Source: Streptomyces physcomitrii (GTDB taxonomy: Bacteria > Actinomycetota > Actinomycetes > Streptomycetales > Streptomycetaceae). Taken from it: a stretch of DNA of 64,000 nucleotides. Below, one piece after another: positions 44,692-53,270 of this stretch. Under the pieces are notes generated by a model. The model did no database searches. It had not been told where the DNA came from and saw only the letters and a program-made list of their open reading frames with translations. The stretch covers positions 124,001-188,000 of the forward strand of contig NZ_JAAWWP010000015.1 of the NCBI RefSeq assembly GCF_012273655.1, in the 5' to 3' direction. Positions within the stretch are counted from its first letter, which is position 1; each line of letters begins with the position of its first letter. Position numbers and translations under genes: made by a program.

Positions 44692-44976
44692 TCAGGAGGA
44701 GAAGAGCATGTGCCCGAAGCCCTTGTGCCGGTGGTGTCCGTACTGCCCGTGGTGGCCCTGCGGGGCGCCCCAGGCGGGGGCCGGGGCGGCCGGGTAGGCC
44801 TGCGGGGCGGCGGGCGGGGGCGGCGGTGCGGGCTGCGACCACTGCGACTCCAGGCGGGTCAGGGACTCCAGCTCGCCGTAGTCGAGGAAGATCCCGCGGC
44901 AACCGCTGCACTGCTCGATCTGCACGCCGTTGCGGTTGTAGGTGTGCATCGGGGCATGGCACTTGGGACACTGCAT
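44692..44976 (-). CDS. Small zinc-ribbon protein (zf-TFIIB type)
   Basis: 94 residues. CPKC (3-6) and CSGC (23-26) form a TFIIB-like zinc ribbon (CPKCHAPMHTYNRNGVQIEQ, then CSGCRGIFLDYGELESL). The remainder is a Pro/Ala/Gly tail with a His-rich end (HHGQYGHHRHKGFGH). The tail may bind metal. ATG at 44976. Role unknown; the family often acts with nucleic acids or as an assembly factor. Confidence 0.85.
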   Translation of the reverse strand: MQCPKCHAPMHTYNRNGVQIEQCSGCRGIFLDYGELESLTRLESQWSQPAPPPPPAAPQAYPAAPAPAWGAPQGHHGQYGHHRHKGFGHMLFSS

Positions 44977-45085
44977 GCTCGGCTCAACTCCTCGCCGGTG
45001 GGTACGGCTTGGCCGGGGACCGCCCGGCTCCGGTGCAGGGAACCCTACTTCGTCGGGTTCCCCGGCCGGGCGCCCGGTGCGGCGG

Positions 45086-46570
45086 TCAGGCGCCGGCGGT
45101 GGAGCGCTCGGGCCCGGCCCCGGCCGGTGCCGCTCGAAGGCCGGGGGTCGGCTGGCGTACCGCGGGGATGGCGGCGGCGATCGCGGCGGAGAGCAGCGCC
45201 ACCGCGCAGCCGATCACCAGGCCGGTGCGGAACCCGGTCTCCGAGGTGAAGGTCCGGGCACCCGTACCGGTGGTCAGCTGCGCGAGGACCACGCCCATCA
45301 CGGCGGCGCCGACCGAGGTGCCGAGCGAACGCATCAGGGTGTTGAAACCGTTGGCCACCGCCGTCTCGGAGAGCGCGACCGAGCCCATGATCAGGGCGGG
45401 CATCGCGCCGTAGGCGAGACCGACGCCGCTGTTGATCACCATCAGGGCCAGCATGATGCCCCAGGCGGAGCCCATCAGGGCCAGGGAGAGGGCGTAGCCC
45501 GCGGCGATGACCAGGGCCCCGCTGAGCAGGGTGAGCTTCGGGCCGCGGGCGTTGGTCAGCTTTCCGCCGAGCGGGGAGACCACCATCATCATGAGGCCGC
45601 CGGGTGCCATCCACAGGCCGGCCGCCAGCATCGACTGCCCGAGGCCGTAGCCGGTCGCCTCCGGGAACTGCAGCAGCTGGGGCATGACCAGCATCCCCGC
45701 GTACATCGCGAAGCCGACGAAGACCGAGGCGATATTGGTCAGCAGGACCCTGGGCCGGGCCGTGGTGCGCAGGTCGATCAGCGGGTCGGTGGTCCGGATC
45801 TCCCAGCTCCCCCAGGCGAGCAGGAGCACCGCGGAGGCGGCGAACAGGCCGAGGGTGGTCCCCGAACTCCAGCCCCAGTCGGCGCCCTTGGAGACCGCGA
45901 GCAGGAGGCAGACCAGACCCGCGCCGAGGCCGAGGGCGCCGGGGACGTCGAAGCGCTGGCCCCGGGCGCCGGGCGGCACGTCCGGGATCAGGAACCAGAT
46001 CAGCGCGGCGATCACCGCGGCCAGGGCGGCGGAACCCCAGAAGAGCACTCGCCAGTTCGCGTACTGGGCGATGGCGGCGGACAGCGGCAGCCCGAGCCCG
46101 CCGCCGATCCCCATGGAGGCGCTGACCAGCGCGATCGAGGGGCTGAGCTGCTCCTTGGGGACCACATCGCGCAGCAGGGCGATGCCCAGCGGGACCACGC
46201 CCATGCCCATGCCCTGGAGCCCGCGTCCGACGATCATCGGGACGATCGAGGAGGAGAGCGCGCAGATCACCGAACCGGCGAACAGCGGTACGGAGCAGGC
46301 GAGCAGCATCCGGCGCTTGCCGAGCAGATCGCCGAGGCGGCCGACGACGGGTACGCACACGGCGGCCACGAGCAGGGTCGCGGTGATCACCCAGGCCGAG
46401 TTGGCGGGCGTGGTGTGCAGCAGCACCGGGAGGTCCGCGAGGAGCGGGGTGACGAGGGTCTGCATGATCGCCGCGGTGGTACCGGCGAAGGCGAGGGTGA
46501 GGATGATCGGGCGGGAGTGCGCGGCGGTGTGCGGCGCGGGGTCGAGCGGAGGGTGGGGGGCGTCCGGCAT
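45086..46570 (-). CDS. MFS drug efflux transporter (DHA2, 14-TM type)
   Basis: 494 residues, 14 predicted membrane helices. Family motifs: A-type GRLGDLLGKRRMLLA after TM2, C-type motif LGLPLSAAIAQYANWRVLFW in TM5, and RTTARPRVLLTN in the second half. Likely exports a hydrophobic drug with proton exchange. ATG at 46570 with GAGGAG six bases upstream. Divergent from a MarR gene, with a palindromic operator between, so it is probably repressed by that regulator. Confidence 0.88.
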   Translation of the reverse strand: MPDAPHPPLDPAPHTAAHSRPIILTLAFAGTTAAIMQTLVTPLLADLPVLLHTTPANSAWVITATLLVAAVCVPVVGRLGDLLGKRRMLLACSVPLFAGSVICALSSSIVPMIVGRGLQGMGMGVVPLGIALLRDVVPKEQLSPSIALVSASMGIGGGLGLPLSAAIAQYANWRVLFWGSAALAAVIAALIWFLIPDVPPGARGQRFDVPGALGLGAGLVCLLLAVSKGADWGWSSGTTLGLFAASAVLLLAWGSWEIRTTDPLIDLRTTARPRVLLTNIASVFVGFAMYAGMLVMPQLLQFPEATGYGLGQSMLAAGLWMAPGGLMMMVVSPLGGKLTNARGPKLTLLSGALVIAAGYALSLALMGSAWGIMLALMVINSGVGLAYGAMPALIMGSVALSETAVANGFNTLMRSLGTSVGAAVMGVVLAQLTTGTGARTFTSETGFRTGLVIGCAVALLSAAIAAAIPAVRQPTPGLRAAPAGAGPERSTAGA

Positions 46571-46594
46571 GGGGCACTCCTCGACGGGGACCAG

Positions 46595-46635
46595 TGGATA
46601 TGCACCATACACATGGCATGCATCATGCACATCCA
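46595..46635. promoter_or_regulatory. Inverted-repeat operator between MFS and MarR genes
   Basis: 41 bp built on two 17-base arms. The left arm is TGGATATGCACCATACA and the reverse complement of the right arm is TGGATGTGCATGATGCA (13 of 17 match). The centre is CATGGCATG. It is A+T-rich in this genome, and TATGGT on the minus strand is a plausible -10 for the MFS gene. It is well placed for a dimeric MarR repressor. Confidence 0.65.
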
Positions 46636-46792
46636 CGAGGGGGCGTGAGAGAGTGGGACATCCAGCCCCGAGGCCGCCATGCATCCACCCCGCAGGCCCG
46701 CACCCGCCCCGATTCCGGACCTTGCCCCCGCACCACCACCCCCCTCCCGCCACCGCAGATCGACACCCGTCCAACCGGAAGGCACCGGGCGC

Positions 46793-47251
46793 ATGACCAA
46801 GCCCACCCATGAGGTCGAGTACGAGCAGATGCTGCTCAGCCGCCATACGTTCCTGAACCAGCGCGGCGGCCGCCGCAAGGACGGCCTCCTGGAGCGCAGC
46901 GCGTACATCCTGCTCAGCCGCATCCGGGTGCAAGGGCCCATGTCGATCGGCGAGTTGAGCGAGGCCTTCGGTCTCGACACCTCCACCCTCAACCGGCAGA
47001 CCGCCGCCGCCATGCGCGCCGGTCTCGTGGACCGCGTCCAGGATCCGGGGGGCGGCATGGCCCGCAAGTTCCGCATCACGGAGGTGGGCGAGCGGATGCT
47101 GGACGAGGAGCGCGAGGGCATCGTCCGCGCTCTGGACGAGGTCATGACGGACTGGTCGGCCGAGGACGTCCGGGCCTTCGCCGGTTATCTGCGCCGCTTC
47201 AACACCGGCATCGAACGCCTCGGCGGACGGCCCTGGCCCCGGGAGGAGTGA
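46793..47251 (+). CDS. MarR family transcriptional regulator
   Basis: 152 residues with the winged helix-turn-helix: AYILLSRIRVQGPMSIGELS, then LDTSTLNRQTAAAMRAGLVD (recognition helix), wing RVQDPGGGMARKFRITEVG. The dimerisation helices are at both ends (LSRHTFLNQRGGRR; ALDEVMTDWSAEDVRAFAGY). Probably represses the divergent MFS gene and itself; ligand unknown. ATG at 46793. Confidence 0.9.
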   Translation: MTKPTHEVEYEQMLLSRHTFLNQRGGRRKDGLLERSAYILLSRIRVQGPMSIGELSEAFGLDTSTLNRQTAAAMRAGLVDRVQDPGGGMARKFRITEVGERMLDEEREGIVRALDEVMTDWSAEDVRAFAGYLRRFNTGIERLGGRPWPREE

Positions 47252-47439
47252 CGGCGCGGACGGGGCGGGGACTCCGGCGGGCCCGCCCCGCCGGCCGGCG
47301 GCGGAACCCCGGCAGGCGCCCTCCCCGCGGCAGTTGACCCCACCCCGGCGATCCGCCCCCGGAACACCGCTCCCCGCGCCGGAATCGCAACGCCCCCGTG
47401 CGCACCCGGCAACGAAGACGAAATCCACGCGGCCGAGGA

Positions 47440-47454
47440 TCAACAAAATGTTGA
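47440..47454 (+). promoter_or_regulatory. Palindromic operator candidate upstream of the NCS2 permease
   Basis: TCAACAAAATGTTGA, a perfect 6-3-6 palindrome, lies 100 bp before the permease start in an otherwise G+C-rich 303-bp gap (47252-47554). The remainder of the gap holds no gene. Confidence 0.5.
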
Positions 47455-47554
47455 AACGCCGCGCGGGAGGGGATCAGGGCAGGGACACCACCGCCGTGCT
47501 CCGCCATGGCGCGCGGCGGCCCGCTCCCGTACGCCCGCCCGCTCCGGAGACCCC

Positions 47555-48925
47555 ATGTCACAGGCACCCGACCCGGCCGCGCCCGACCGGGCAGCAGCCC
47601 CCGCGCCCGCCCGCCACCCGGTGGACCAAGTCCCCTCCCCCGCCCGGCTGTTGCTGCTCGGGCTGCAGCATGTGCTGGTGATGTACACCGGCTGCGTCAC
47701 GGTCCCGCTGGTCTTCGGCGCGGCCGCCGGACTCGACACCTCCACGGTCGGGCTGCTGATCAGCGCCGACCTCCTGGTCGCCGGTGCGGTGACCCTCGTG
47801 CAGTCGCTGGGGGTCGGCAAGGTGCTCGGCGTACGGCTGCCCGTGGTCGCCGGGGCCACCTTCACCGCGGTGACACCGATGATCCTCATCGCGGGCGAGT
47901 ACGGGCTGCAGGCCGTGTACGGGTCGATGATCGCCGCCGGGCTCTTCGGGCTCCTGGTCGCGGTGCCCTTCGCCCGGGCGGTGCGCTTCTTCCCGCCGGT
48001 GGTCAGCGGAACCGTGATCACCGTGGTCGGGCTTTCCCTGATCGGCGTCGCGGCGGGCCTGATCGCGGGCGAGGACCCGGAGGCCGAGGGCTACGCGGCC
48101 CCGGGCCGGCTGGCCCTCGCGGGCGGCATCGTGCTCCTGATCGTCCTGCTCACCCGCTTCACCCGCGGCTTCCTCTCCCAGCTCGGCGTACTGATCGGCC
48201 TGATCGCCGGCACCCTCGTCGCGGTCCCGATGGGGCTCACCGACTTCTCCGCGGCCGAGGACGCCGATTGGTTCGGCCTCGCCGCGCCCTTCCACTTCGG
48301 CGCCCCGGAGTTCCCGGTCGCGGCCGTGGTCTCGCTGTGCGTGGTGATGCTGGTGACCTTCACCGAGTCCACCGCCGACATGCTCGCCGTCGGGGAGATG
48401 ACCGGCCGCCCGGTGGACCGCCGCTCCCTGGCGCGCGGACTGGCCGCCGACGGCGTCTCCGGCGTACTCGGCGGGATCATGAACGGCTTCCTGGACACCG
48501 TCTTCGCCCAGAACGTCGGCCTGGTCGGCATGACCCGGGTGCGCAGCCGCTATGTCGCGGCCGTCGCCGGGGGCATCCTCGTCGTGCTCGCGCTCATACC
48601 CCGGCTCGGTGAACTGGTCGCCTCCCTGCCGGGTCCGGTGGTCGGCGCCGCGGGTCTCGTCATGTTCGCCACGGTCGCCTCGGTCGGCATCGGGAGCCTG
48701 CGCAAGGTCGAGTTCGAGGGCACCGGAAATCTGATGATCGTCGCCGTCTCCCTGGGGGTCGGCATGCTGCCCGTGGTGGCGCCCGACTTCTACCGGGCCT
48801 TCCCGACCTGGGTGCAGATCATCGGCGGCAGCGCGATCACCAGCGCCGCCCTCACCGCCTTCCTCCTGAACCTGCTCTTCCACCACACCCCGAGCAGCCG
48901 GTCCCGGGCGCCCGCGGACTCCTGA
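47555..48925 (+). CDS. NCS2 family nucleobase permease (uric acid/xanthine type)
   Basis: 456 residues, about 14 membrane segments. NCS2 hallmarks are GLQHVLVMYTG near the N-terminus, TFTAVTPMILIAGEYG, ESTADMLAVGEMTGRP and the nucleobase-binding motif QNVGLVGMTRV. The QNxG version with E in ESTADM suggests xanthine or urate rather than uracil. A proton-coupled importer. ATG at 47555 with GGAG six bases upstream. Likely regulated at the palindrome upstream. Confidence 0.88.
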   Translation: MSQAPDPAAPDRAAAPAPARHPVDQVPSPARLLLLGLQHVLVMYTGCVTVPLVFGAAAGLDTSTVGLLISADLLVAGAVTLVQSLGVGKVLGVRLPVVAGATFTAVTPMILIAGEYGLQAVYGSMIAAGLFGLLVAVPFARAVRFFPPVVSGTVITVVGLSLIGVAAGLIAGEDPEAEGYAAPGRLALAGGIVLLIVLLTRFTRGFLSQLGVLIGLIAGTLVAVPMGLTDFSAAEDADWFGLAAPFHFGAPEFPVAAVVSLCVVMLVTFTESTADMLAVGEMTGRPVDRRSLARGLAADGVSGVLGGIMNGFLDTVFAQNVGLVGMTRVRSRYVAAVAGGILVVLALIPRLGELVASLPGPVVGAAGLVMFATVASVGIGSLRKVEFEGTGNLMIVAVSLGVGMLPVVAPDFYRAFPTWVQIIGGSAITSAALTAFLLNLLFHHTPSSRSRAPADS

Positions 48926-48978
48926 GGCGCCCGGCCCTCCCCCGGCGGGGCCCACCCGTACCGGATCCGTCAGACCTC

Positions 48979-49935
48979 TCAGGAAGAGGTACCGGACTCT
49001 CCGGCAGGACCGGGGGCGAGTCCCGCCATCCGTACGCAGGCCTCGGTCAGGGACTGCTCCGCCTCGTCGAGCGCGCGGTCCGCCCCGGTGGCCTTCACCA
49101 GCGCGAGGGCCGCGGACTGGACGGTCACCGCGCGGGCGGGTACGTCGAGTACGGGCCAGGGGTCGCCCTGTGCGGGCACCGCGGGGCCGCCCGCCAACCG
49201 GTAGGCGGACAGGAAGCGCGCCCACTCCCCGGGGCCGAGGATCCCGCAGGCGTACCAGGCCGCGGGCCGGGCGAGGTCCCAGGCGGGGTCCCCGGTGCCG
49301 AGGTCGTCCACGTCGATGAGCACCCAGCCGCCGCCCCGCTCCCGTACCAGCTGGCCCAGGTGGACGTCCCCGTGGCACAGCGCGCTCCCCGGCACCGGCG
49401 CCTCGCCCCTGGCCCAGGGCGGCAGCGCGGACCAGGCGGCGAGGACGGCCGGGGCGGCGGGGTGCGCGGCGGCGCGGGCGCGCAGCCGGGCCACGGCACG
49501 GGCCGCCCGGGCGGGGCCGCGCATCGCGGGCAGGCCGGGCGGCAGAACGCCGGGGTCGGTGCGGTGCAGCCGGGCAAGGAGCCGGGCGGCGGCCTCCCAG
49601 GGCGCGGCCTCGGGGTCCTCGGGGTCGACGGGCTCGCCGTACGGCCACAGGGTGACCGGCCTGCCGTGCAGTTCCACGGGGCCGGGGCGCAGCGGCGGGA
49701 GCAGGACGCCGCCGAGGGCGGGGTGCGCGGCCAGCGCCGTACGCAGGGCCAGTTCGCGGGGGTCGGTGCCGGGGGCGTGCGCCTTGGCGACGGCCTCGCC
49801 GTGCCGGACCACCGCGGCGTCCTCGCGGTCGGCGAGCACGGCCCCCGGGGCGGGGCAGGCGCAGCCGTGCTGTCCGGGCAGATGGACCGCGCCGCGCACG
49901 GTCGCCGCGAGGGCGCGCAGCACGGTCGCGGACAC
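48979..49935 (-). CDS. Aminoglycoside phosphotransferase (APH)-family kinase
   Basis: 318 residues. APH catalytic motif ALCHGDVHLGQLV (HGD with the usual N replaced by Q) and the metal-binding VLIDVDDLGTGDPAWDLA are both present; the N-lobe lacks a clear glycine loop. Members phosphorylate aminoglycosides, choline, sugars or other small molecules, so resistance cannot be claimed. Start GTG at 49935 (VSATVLRALA) with GGGGGT upstream; another GTG lies at 49941. Confidence 0.8.
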   Translation of the reverse strand: MSATVLRALAATVRGAVHLPGQHGCACPAPGAVLADREDAAVVRHGEAVAKAHAPGTDPRELALRTALAAHPALGGVLLPPLRPGPVELHGRPVTLWPYGEPVDPEDPEAAPWEAAARLLARLHRTDPGVLPPGLPAMRGPARAARAVARLRARAAAHPAAPAVLAAWSALPPWARGEAPVPGSALCHGDVHLGQLVRERGGGWVLIDVDDLGTGDPAWDLARPAAWYACGILGPGEWARFLSAYRLAGGPAVPAQGDPWPVLDVPARAVTVQSAALALVKATGADRALDEAEQSLTEACVRMAGLAPGPAGESGTSS

Positions 49936-50089
49936 GGACACCCCCTGATGACTGGTGCCGGGCGCCCGGCGGACGGTGCTCACCGGTACCGGAGACCCGG
50001 TGGACGTCCCTTGTACCGGCGAACCGGGGGACGACCTCGGGAGGGAGCCTACGGGGCTGGTCGCGGAGGGCGTACCCCGGGGAAAAGCA

Positions 50090-50121
50090 ATGCCGGCGCA
50101 GCTCCCCAGCTGCGCCGGCAT
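50090..50121 (-). terminator. Terminator of the 87-residue protein gene
   Basis: Perfect 14-bp stem (ATGCCGGCGCAGCT at 50090-50103, complement at 50108-50121), 4-base loop, then TTGCTTTTCC on the transcript strand. 88 bp past the stop. Confidence 0.85.
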
Positions 50122-50209
50122 CTGTGCCGTCCGCCGCACCCCCGTCCCCACGGGGTTGTTCAGGCCGGATGTCCCCGCCCGGGCCGCTCTCCCGGGCCTG
50201 GAGTGCCGC

Positions 50210-50473
50210 TCAGCGCTCCAGCATCACGCCCACGGACGACGCTTGTGTGACCACTGCGTCCCAGCCGCCGAAGACGACCACGAGCAGGGCCGCCAGGGGC
50301 AGGACCATGGCCGCCGCCACCGCGGGGTGGCGGGTACCGGAAGGGCGCACTCCAAGCCCTGTCACGGTACGGCGCACGGTCGCACCTGCGAGGGAGAGGG
50401 CGGCCGAGGCATGCGGGGCCTGGGCCCTGCGCCTCTGCGTACGGAGAATGCTCCGTGTCGCGGTGTCCGCCAT
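50210..50473 (-). CDS. Small membrane protein, unknown
   Basis: 87 residues. A basic head (SILRTQRRRAQAPHASAALS) is followed by one hydrophobic helix near the C-terminus (AAAMVLPLAALLVVVFGGWD). Coding probability is supported by the flanking terminator and by G+C bias. No homology recognised. Confidence 0.65.
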   Translation of the reverse strand: MADTATRSILRTQRRRAQAPHASAALSLAGATVRRTVTGLGVRPSGTRHPAVAAAMVLPLAALLVVVFGGWDAVVTQASSVGVMLER

Positions 50474-50670
50474 GCTCCCTCTCCTGACCGAAACGGTGGT
50501 CCGATGCCGTCCCCCGGCACCTCACCTGGCGGCGGCGGGCGTCTGGCCTCGGGGGACGAGTGCTGCACCCGCCGCTCGACCTCAAATCTAGGCGCGGGGC
50601 CGGTCGGCGACGTCATGCCCTCGTATCGAATGGCGGGCCTCCCGGAGGATGAGCGCGAGCGCGGGGTGTA

Positions 50671-50698
50671 CTCCACTGGGTGGAGACGCGGGGTGGAG
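50671..50698 (+). promoter_or_regulatory. Palindromic site in the 595-bp gene-free region before the kinase
   Basis: CTCCAC-TGG-GTGGAG (50671-50685) is a perfect palindrome, and a third GTGGAG follows at 50693-50698. The interval 50474-51068 otherwise has no credible gene. It separates divergent genes and must hold both promoters. Confidence 0.45.
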
Positions 50699-51068
50699 AT
50701 CCGGGCGGGTCCTCGGGGTCTTCCCGGAGGGGTCCCGCCCCGGCCCGGGTGAGGTCGCTCACCCCGGTGATCACCCAGCGCCCGGCTCCCGTGGGCCCAG
50801 GGTGACCGCGGGGTGCCTGCCGCGGCCCGGGGCACCCGGCGGCGCGGGCCCCCCGGCGGCGCTGGTCCCGGAGGTCAACCGGCCTGGCGGGCACGGGAAC
50901 TGACGGAGCGACAGGAGAGGGAGCGGAGCGGGGGCTCGGCGCTGAGGGTCCCTCAAGTCGCCTGCCCCGTACTGAAGACGGCCCAACGGGAAGGCGCGGC
51001 CTCTGCGCGCTCCGCCCGCGGTAAACGTAAGCTGTGGCACGTCAGACGGACCAGCGACGGGGATGAAC

Positions 51069-52403
51069 ATGGCGATGATGCGGCTCCGGCGCGAGGACCC
51101 GCGAGTCGTCGGCTCGTTCAGGCTGCACCGCCGGCTCGGCGCGGGCGGGATGGGCGTGGTCTACCTCGGCTCGGACCGTCGCGGCCAGCGGGTGGCGCTG
51201 AAGGTGATCCGGCCGGATCTCGCGGAGGACCAGGAGTTCCGCTCCCGCTTCGCCCGCGAGGTCTCCGCGGCGCGGCGCATCCGCGGCGGCTGCACGGCCC
51301 GCCTGGTGGCCGCGGACCTGGAGGCCGAGCGCCCCTGGTTCGCCACCCAGTACGTACCGGGGCCCTCGCTGCACGACAAGGTCGCCGAGGGCGGTCCGCT
51401 GACCGCCGCCGAGGTGGCCGCGGTCGGGGCCGCGCTCTCCGAGGGCCTGGTCGCGGTGCACGAGGCCGGGGTGGTCCACCGCGACCTCAAGCCCTCCAAC
51501 ATCCTGCTCTCGCCCAAGGGCCCCCGGATCATCGACTTCGGGATCGCCTGGGCCACCGGGGCGAGCACCCTCACCCACGTCGGCACCGCGGTCGGCTCCC
51601 CCGGCTTCCTCGCCCCCGAGCAGGTGCGCGGGGCAGCGGTCACCCCGGCCACCGACGTCTTCTCGCTCGGCGCCACCCTCGCCTACGCGGCCACCGCCGA
51701 CTCGCCCTTCGGGCACGGGAGTTCGGAGGTCATGCTCTACCGGGTGGTGCACGAGGAGGCGCAGCTCAAGGGGGTGCCCGACGCGCTGGCGCCGCTGGTG
51801 GAGGCCTGTCTGGCGAAGCACCCGGAGGACCGTCCGAGCACCCTGCAGCTCTCGCTGCGGCTGAAGGAGATCGCCGCCCGCGAGGCCCAGGGCCTGCCCG
51901 AGTCCCGGATCCCGGCACCGCACACCGAGAGCGGCACGACGGAGCGGGTCACCGCCGCGTACCCGGAGCCGCACACCCCGCGCCGCCCCGCCCAGGGTGC
52001 CCCGACCGGCCCCCGGCAGACGGCTGCCCGCCCCGGCCCGGCCCGCCAGGGCGCACCCGCCCGGCCGACGTCCGGCCGTCCCACCGCCGGGCGCCCCGCG
52101 ACCGGTCGGCCCGCCACCGGGCGCGCGCCCCGGCAGGGCGGCAGGCCCGCGCCGCGGAACAGGGCCGGGCGTCCCGCGCCGCGCGGCACCGGCTCGGTGC
52201 GCAGGCCCGCCAACCCCCGGCTGCTGCGCCAGCGGCTCATCGTCTTCGTCGTGGTGACGCTGCTCGTCGCCCTCGGCATCGCGGCGGCCCAGGGCTGCCA
52301 GGGTCCGGCCAGCGGGCTCGGCGGCCGGCCCGCGGTCCCGGTGAGCGGGACGGGAGCGGCGCCCGGGGAGGCACCGCAGGTCCGGGACGCGTACGCGCCG
52401 TAG
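51069..52403 (+). CDS. Membrane-anchored Ser/Thr protein kinase
   Basis: 444 residues. Kinase domain about 10-275: glycine loop GAGGMG (24-29), VALKV with K45, HRDLKPSN (D139), DFG (156-158), APEQVR. A low-complexity Pro/Arg/Gly linker (about 300-385) is followed by one transmembrane helix (about 390-408, LIVFVVVTLLVALGIAAAQG) and a short external tail with one cysteine. PASTA repeats are absent. ATG at 51069 (MAMMRLRRED); ATG at 51063 is an alternative. Targets unknown. Confidence 0.9.
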   Translation: MAMMRLRREDPRVVGSFRLHRRLGAGGMGVVYLGSDRRGQRVALKVIRPDLAEDQEFRSRFAREVSAARRIRGGCTARLVAADLEAERPWFATQYVPGPSLHDKVAEGGPLTAAEVAAVGAALSEGLVAVHEAGVVHRDLKPSNILLSPKGPRIIDFGIAWATGASTLTHVGTAVGSPGFLAPEQVRGAAVTPATDVFSLGATLAYAATADSPFGHGSSEVMLYRVVHEEAQLKGVPDALAPLVEACLAKHPEDRPSTLQLSLRLKEIAAREAQGLPESRIPAPHTESGTTERVTAAYPEPHTPRRPAQGAPTGPRQTAARPGPARQGAPARPTSGRPTAGRPATGRPATGRAPRQGGRPAPRNRAGRPAPRGTGSVRRPANPRLLRQRLIVFVVVTLLVALGIAAAQGCQGPASGLGGRPAVPVSGTGAAPGEAPQVRDAYAP

Positions 52404-52427
52404 GGCCCGGGGGACGTACGGGGCCCT
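52402..52427 (+). terminator. Weak terminator candidate of the kinase gene
   Basis: A 7-bp stem (AGGGCCC at 52402-52408, GGGCCCT at 52421-52427) with a 12-base loop overlaps the stop codon. The next 270 bp to 52703 contain repeated GACGTACGCG-like words and a GCGATATCGC palindrome (52627-52636) but no gene. Confidence 0.35.
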
Positions 52428-52703
52428 CTGCACGGGCGAGGTACGCGTCCGCGCGAAGACGTACGCGCGAGACCTCCCCGGGGGACGTACGCGTCGTAGG
52501 TCCGGGCGACGCGCGGGAGGCCGGAGTCGGGCCGGGGCGGGACCGGGGTCGAGGGGCGTCGCGGCGGTCATGTCCGGTTCGGGGGGCGGCAGTTGGCCGG
52601 AACGGGTGGCATTCCGCTCGCATCGCGCGATATCGCCCTCTCGGGCGTCTACGGTACCGATGTGCCGCACCGTCCCTCGCGGCCGTCCGAGGAGGACTCC
52701 CCC

Positions 52704-53240
52704 GTGTCATCGCCCTACAGCCCCGCACACGCGCCCGTCGGTGATGTGGGCACCGCGCTCATGCTGATCGACTCCCAGCTCAAGGCCATCCGCGCGGGAC
52801 GGACCGAGCACGACCCGGAACAGCAGGCGCTGAGCGACCAGTTCATGGCCTCGCTGGGTCCCGAGGGCGCCGTCGCGGTACTGGACGGCACCTGCACCGT
52901 GATCTACATGTTCATGAGCTGGCTGCGGCAGGCCCACGAGCACGAGGACAAGGACGTGATCGAGTACGTGGTGCCGACGCTGGTCGCCTCGCTGCGTCTG
53001 ATGCCCATGAGCGTGCGTCCCGAGACCATCCCCACCATGTCCGCGCTGGTCATCGCCGCGGGCACCGGTGTGAGCCCCACCCTGTGGCGCGAGCAGTACG
53101 GCGACTGGACGGAGAAGGAGATCACCGCCCTGGAGGCGACCACCGTCCTGCTCGCCGAGCACATCAGCCGTGTCACCGAGGACCCCGACTTCGCCATCCG
53201 CATGGTCACCGAGTCCCTGGCGAGCGCGGAAGACCGCTGA
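52704..53240 (+). CDS. Conserved hypothetical protein
   Basis: 178 residues, largely helical and soluble. Sequence is moderately acidic with segments GTALMLIDSQLKAIRAGRTE, DVIEYVVPTLVASLRLMPMS and WREQYGDWTEKEITALEATT. GTG at 52704 with GGAGGA eight bases upstream; the frame extends to 52593 without another good start. I do not recognise the family. Convergent with the RNA methyltransferase gene, 30 bp apart. Confidence 0.72.
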   Translation: MSSPYSPAHAPVGDVGTALMLIDSQLKAIRAGRTEHDPEQQALSDQFMASLGPEGAVAVLDGTCTVIYMFMSWLRQAHEHEDKDVIEYVVPTLVASLRLMPMSVRPETIPTMSALVIAAGTGVSPTLWREQYGDWTEKEITALEATTVLLAEHISRVTEDPDFAIRMVTESLASAEDR

Positions 53241-53270
53241 ACTCCCGCCGCCCCGGCGGCTGCTCGGGGC

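Noticed and set aside
48979..49935. Antibiotic resistance gene
   Set aside because: APH-fold kinases have many substrates and the Asn of HGDxxxxN is Gln here; resistance is not supported.
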